Positions 33,419-35,231 of a DNA stretch of 35,231 nucleotides are shown here, piece after piece. The position numbers and the translations under genes were made by a program. Location: positions 1 to 35,231 of the forward strand of contig CALMEG010000211.1 in the NCBI GenBank assembly GCA_937863185.1, read 5' to 3'. Within the stretch, counting starts at the first letter, position 1. Each line of letters starts with the position of its first letter. The notes under the pieces are model-generated. The model had not been told where the DNA came from, searched no databases, and saw nothing but the letters and a program-made list of their open reading frames with translations. This DNA comes from an uncultured Paracoccaceae bacterium (GTDB lineage: Bacteria > Pseudomonadota > Alphaproteobacteria > Rhodobacterales > Rhodobacteraceae).

Positions 33419-35231
33419 TCAGGCCGCCTCTTCCTCGGCCGACTGGCGCGCCCACATTGCGCTATAGCGCCCGCCGCGCGCCAGAAGCGCCTCATGCGTG
33501 CCTTCCTCGACGATCTCGCCCTTTTCCAGAACGACGATGCGGTCGGCATCGGCGATGGTCGACAGGCGGTGCGCGATGGTGATCACGGTGCGCCCCTGCC
33601 CCATCGCGCGCAGGCTGTCCTGGATGTCGCGTTCGGTCTGGGTATCGAGCGCCGAGGTCGCCTCGTCCAGAAGCAGGATCGGCGGGTTCTTCAGCAGCGT
33701 GCGGGCAATGCCCACGCGCTGCTTTTCGCCGCCCGACAGCTTCAGCCCGCGTTCGCCCACGGCCGTGTCATAGCCCTCGGGCAGCGCCATCACGAAATCA
33801 TGGATCTTGGCGGCCCTGGCGGCGGCGATGACCTCGGCCTCGGTCGCGTCGGGGCGGCCATAGGCGATGTTGTAGCGGATCGAGTCATTGAAGAGGACCG
33901 TGTCCTGCGGCACTACGCCGATCTGGGCATGCAGGCTGTCTTGCGTGATGTCGCGCACGTCCTGCCCGTCGATGCGCAGCGCACCCCCCGTGACATCGTA
34001 GAAACGGAACATCAGCCGCCCGATCGTCGATTTGCCCGACCCCGACGGACCCACAAGCGCCACGGTCTGGCCCGGCTCCACCCGCAACGAAATGCCCTTT
34101 AGGATCGGGCGCGCGGGATCATAGGCGAAACGGATATCCTCGAAGACGACGGCGCCGCCATTCACGCGCAGCGCGGGCGCGCCGGGCTTGTCGGTGATCT
34201 CGGCGGGCTGGTGCAGCAGGTCGAACATCTCGCCCATGTCCACCAGCGCCTGGCGGATCTCGCGGTAGACCGTTCCCAGAAAGCCGAGCGGCATGGTGAT
34301 CTGGATCATGTAGGCCTGCACCATGACGAAATCGCCCACCGTCAGGGCGCCGCGCTGCACGCCGATCGCGGCCATCACCATCACGACGACAAGGCCCGTG
34401 GTGATGATCAGCGCCTGCCCGAAGTTCAGCGCGGCAAGGCTCTGGCCGGTTTTCACGGCCATCTTCTCATAGCCCGCCATCGAGGCGTCGTAGCGCGCGG
34501 CCTCGCGCGCCTCGGCCCCGAAATACTTCACCGTCTCGAAGTTCAGCAGGCTGTCTATGGCCTTCTGGTTGGCCTCGGTATCGGCCTCGTTCATCTGGCG
34601 GCGGATCTTCACGCGCCATTCGGTCACCTTGAAGGTCCATGTTACGTAGGCCCAGATAGTGACCACCACCACCGCGGCATAGCGCCAGTCGAACAGCACC
34701 GCGAACAGGATCGCCACCATCGTCAGTTCAAGAATCAGCGGCCCGACCGAGAACAGCATGAAGCGCAGAAGGAAATCCACGCCCTTCACCCCGCGCTCGA
34801 TGATCCGGCTGAGGCCGCCGGTCTTGCGCGTGATGTGATAGCGCATCGAGAGGCGGTGGATATGGGTAAACGTCTCCAGCGCAAGCTGGCGCAGGGCGCG
34901 CTGCCCCACGCGCACGAACAACGCGTCGCGCAGCTCGCCGAAGCCGACGGACGAGATCCGCGCCACGCCATAGGCGATCGTCAGCGCGATCGCCCCAAGC
35001 GCCAGAAGCCAGCCGTCGTCGCGCGCCTCGCCGGCAAGGCTGTCGACGGCGGCCTTGTAAAGGAAGGGCGTCGCAACCGAGATCAGCTTGGCCACGACAA
35101 GCGCCGAAAGCGCCAGCACGACCCGGTGCTTGACCCATGACTGCGATCTGTCCTGCGGCCACAGATAGGGGGCAACCTGGCGGATCGTGCGCCAACCGCG
35201 CCCGCGCTCGCGCAGGTCTTTAGATTTCTCA
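33419..35231 (-). CDS. Atm1-like ABC exporter (fused permease-ATPase; N-terminus cut by window)
   Basis: Half-size ABC exporter of the Atm1/ABCB7 type, which in bacteria and mitochondria moves glutathione-linked sulfur compounds or metal-glutathione adducts. The frame is open to the right edge, so the first residues lie outside. It has six membrane segments, then a nucleotide-binding domain with Walker A GPSGSGKST, signature LSGGEKQR and Walker B ILLLDEATSALD. The linker DGQDVRDITQDSLHAQIGVVPQDTVLFND and RYNIAYGRPDAT are typical of Atm1. It converges with the RND permease at a 20-base gap. Sulfur relevance here is suggestive only, as this gene is widely conserved. Confidence 0.9.
   Translation of the reverse strand, partial: EKSKDLRERGRGWRTIRQVAPYLWPQDRSQSWVKHRVVLALSALVVAKLISVATPFLYKAAVDSLAGEARDDGWLLALGAIALTIAYGVARISSVGFGELRDALFVRVGQRALRQLALETFTHIHRLSMRYHITRKTGGLSRIIERGVKGVDFLLRFMLFSVGPLILELTMVAILFAVLFDWRYAAVVVVTIWAYVTWTFKVTEWRVKIRRQMNEADTEANQKAIDSLLNFETVKYFGAEAREAARYDASMAGYEKMAVKTGQSLAALNFGQALIITTGLVVVMVMAAIGVQRGALTVGDFVMVQAYMIQITMPLGFLGTVYREIRQALVDMGEMFDLLHQPAEITDKPGAPALRVNGGAVVFEDIRFAYDPARPILKGISLRVEPGQTVALVGPSGSGKSTIGRLMFRFYDVTGGALRIDGQDVRDITQDSLHAQIGVVPQDTVLFNDSIRYNIAYGRPDATEAEVIAAARAAKIHDFVMALPEGYDTAVGERGLKLSGGEKQRVGIARTLLKNPPILLLDEATSALDTQTERDIQDSLRAMGQGRTVITIAHRLSTIADADRIVVLEKGEIVEEGTHEALLARGGRYSAMWARQSAEEEAA

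Noticed and set aside
1..35231. Mobile elements, CRISPR arrays, tRNA or rRNA genes
   Set aside because: Looked for but not seen: no transposase or integrase motifs, no spaced direct repeats and no cloverleaf-like segments in the gaps. The region reads as stable core chromosome carrying a sox island without visible transfer boundaries.

Overview
The window is high-GC chromosomal DNA of an alphaproteobacterium, most likely a member of the Rhodobacteraceae (Paracoccus / Rhodovulum / Thioclava type). This rests on the sox gene order (soxS-R divergent from soxV-W-X-Y-Z-A-B-C-D-E-F), the flanking housekeeping genes (surE-pcm-LysM/M23, tatABC, serS, yfgM-bamB-der) and overall codon style. Species cannot be named from the sequence alone.

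Layout. 1-2.66 kb (+): 3' part of surE, pcm and a LysM/LytM lipoprotein. 2.7-5.2 kb (-): tatA-tatB-tatC and a DUF815-type ATPase, read right to left. 5.4-6.9 kb (+): a MarC-family membrane protein, a membrane-anchored retropepsin-like protease and a 44-residue membrane ORF. 7.0-17.0 kb (-): the sulfur-oxidation cluster soxV-W, soxX-Y-Z-A, soxB-C-D-E-F. 17.1-19.0 kb (+): soxS, soxR and a soxT-like YeeE/YedE transporter. 19.1-23.3 kb (-): an RND permease and its membrane-fusion protein (MFP). 23.5-24.8 kb (+): serS. 24.8-24.9 kb: a composite of three palindromes. 24.9-28.5 kb (-): der, bamB and a yfgM-like gene. 28.8-33.4 kb (+): a second MFP-RND pair with an unusual permease. 33.4-35.2 kb (-): an Atm1-like ABC exporter, cut by the window end.

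How it works together. The sox genes encode the periplasmic thiosulfate-oxidising multienzyme system: SoxAX loads sulfur onto the C-terminal Cys of SoxY in SoxYZ, SoxB hydrolyses sulfate off, SoxCD oxidises the sulfane sulfur, and SoxEF is a flavocytochrome c type sulfide dehydrogenase. SoxV, W and S supply reducing power to the periplasm, SoxT is a probable sulfur-compound transporter, and SoxR is an ArsR-family persulfide-responsive repressor. I see a shared operator-like element (ATTC-N8-GAAT and variants) at soxV/soxS, in front of soxX, in front of soxB, and, in its most perfect form, in front of the MFP-RND operon at 19.1-23.3 kb. The main hypothesis from this window is that this RND pump belongs to the SoxR sulfur regulon and handles export of a sulfur compound or a sulfur-stress product. 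A factor-independent terminator between soxA and soxB, followed by its own operator, suggests that the sox cluster is at least three separately initiated units (VW, XYZA, BCDEF).

No tRNA, rRNA, CRISPR array, insertion sequence or phage gene was seen, and no gene-free stretch exceeds 300 bases.
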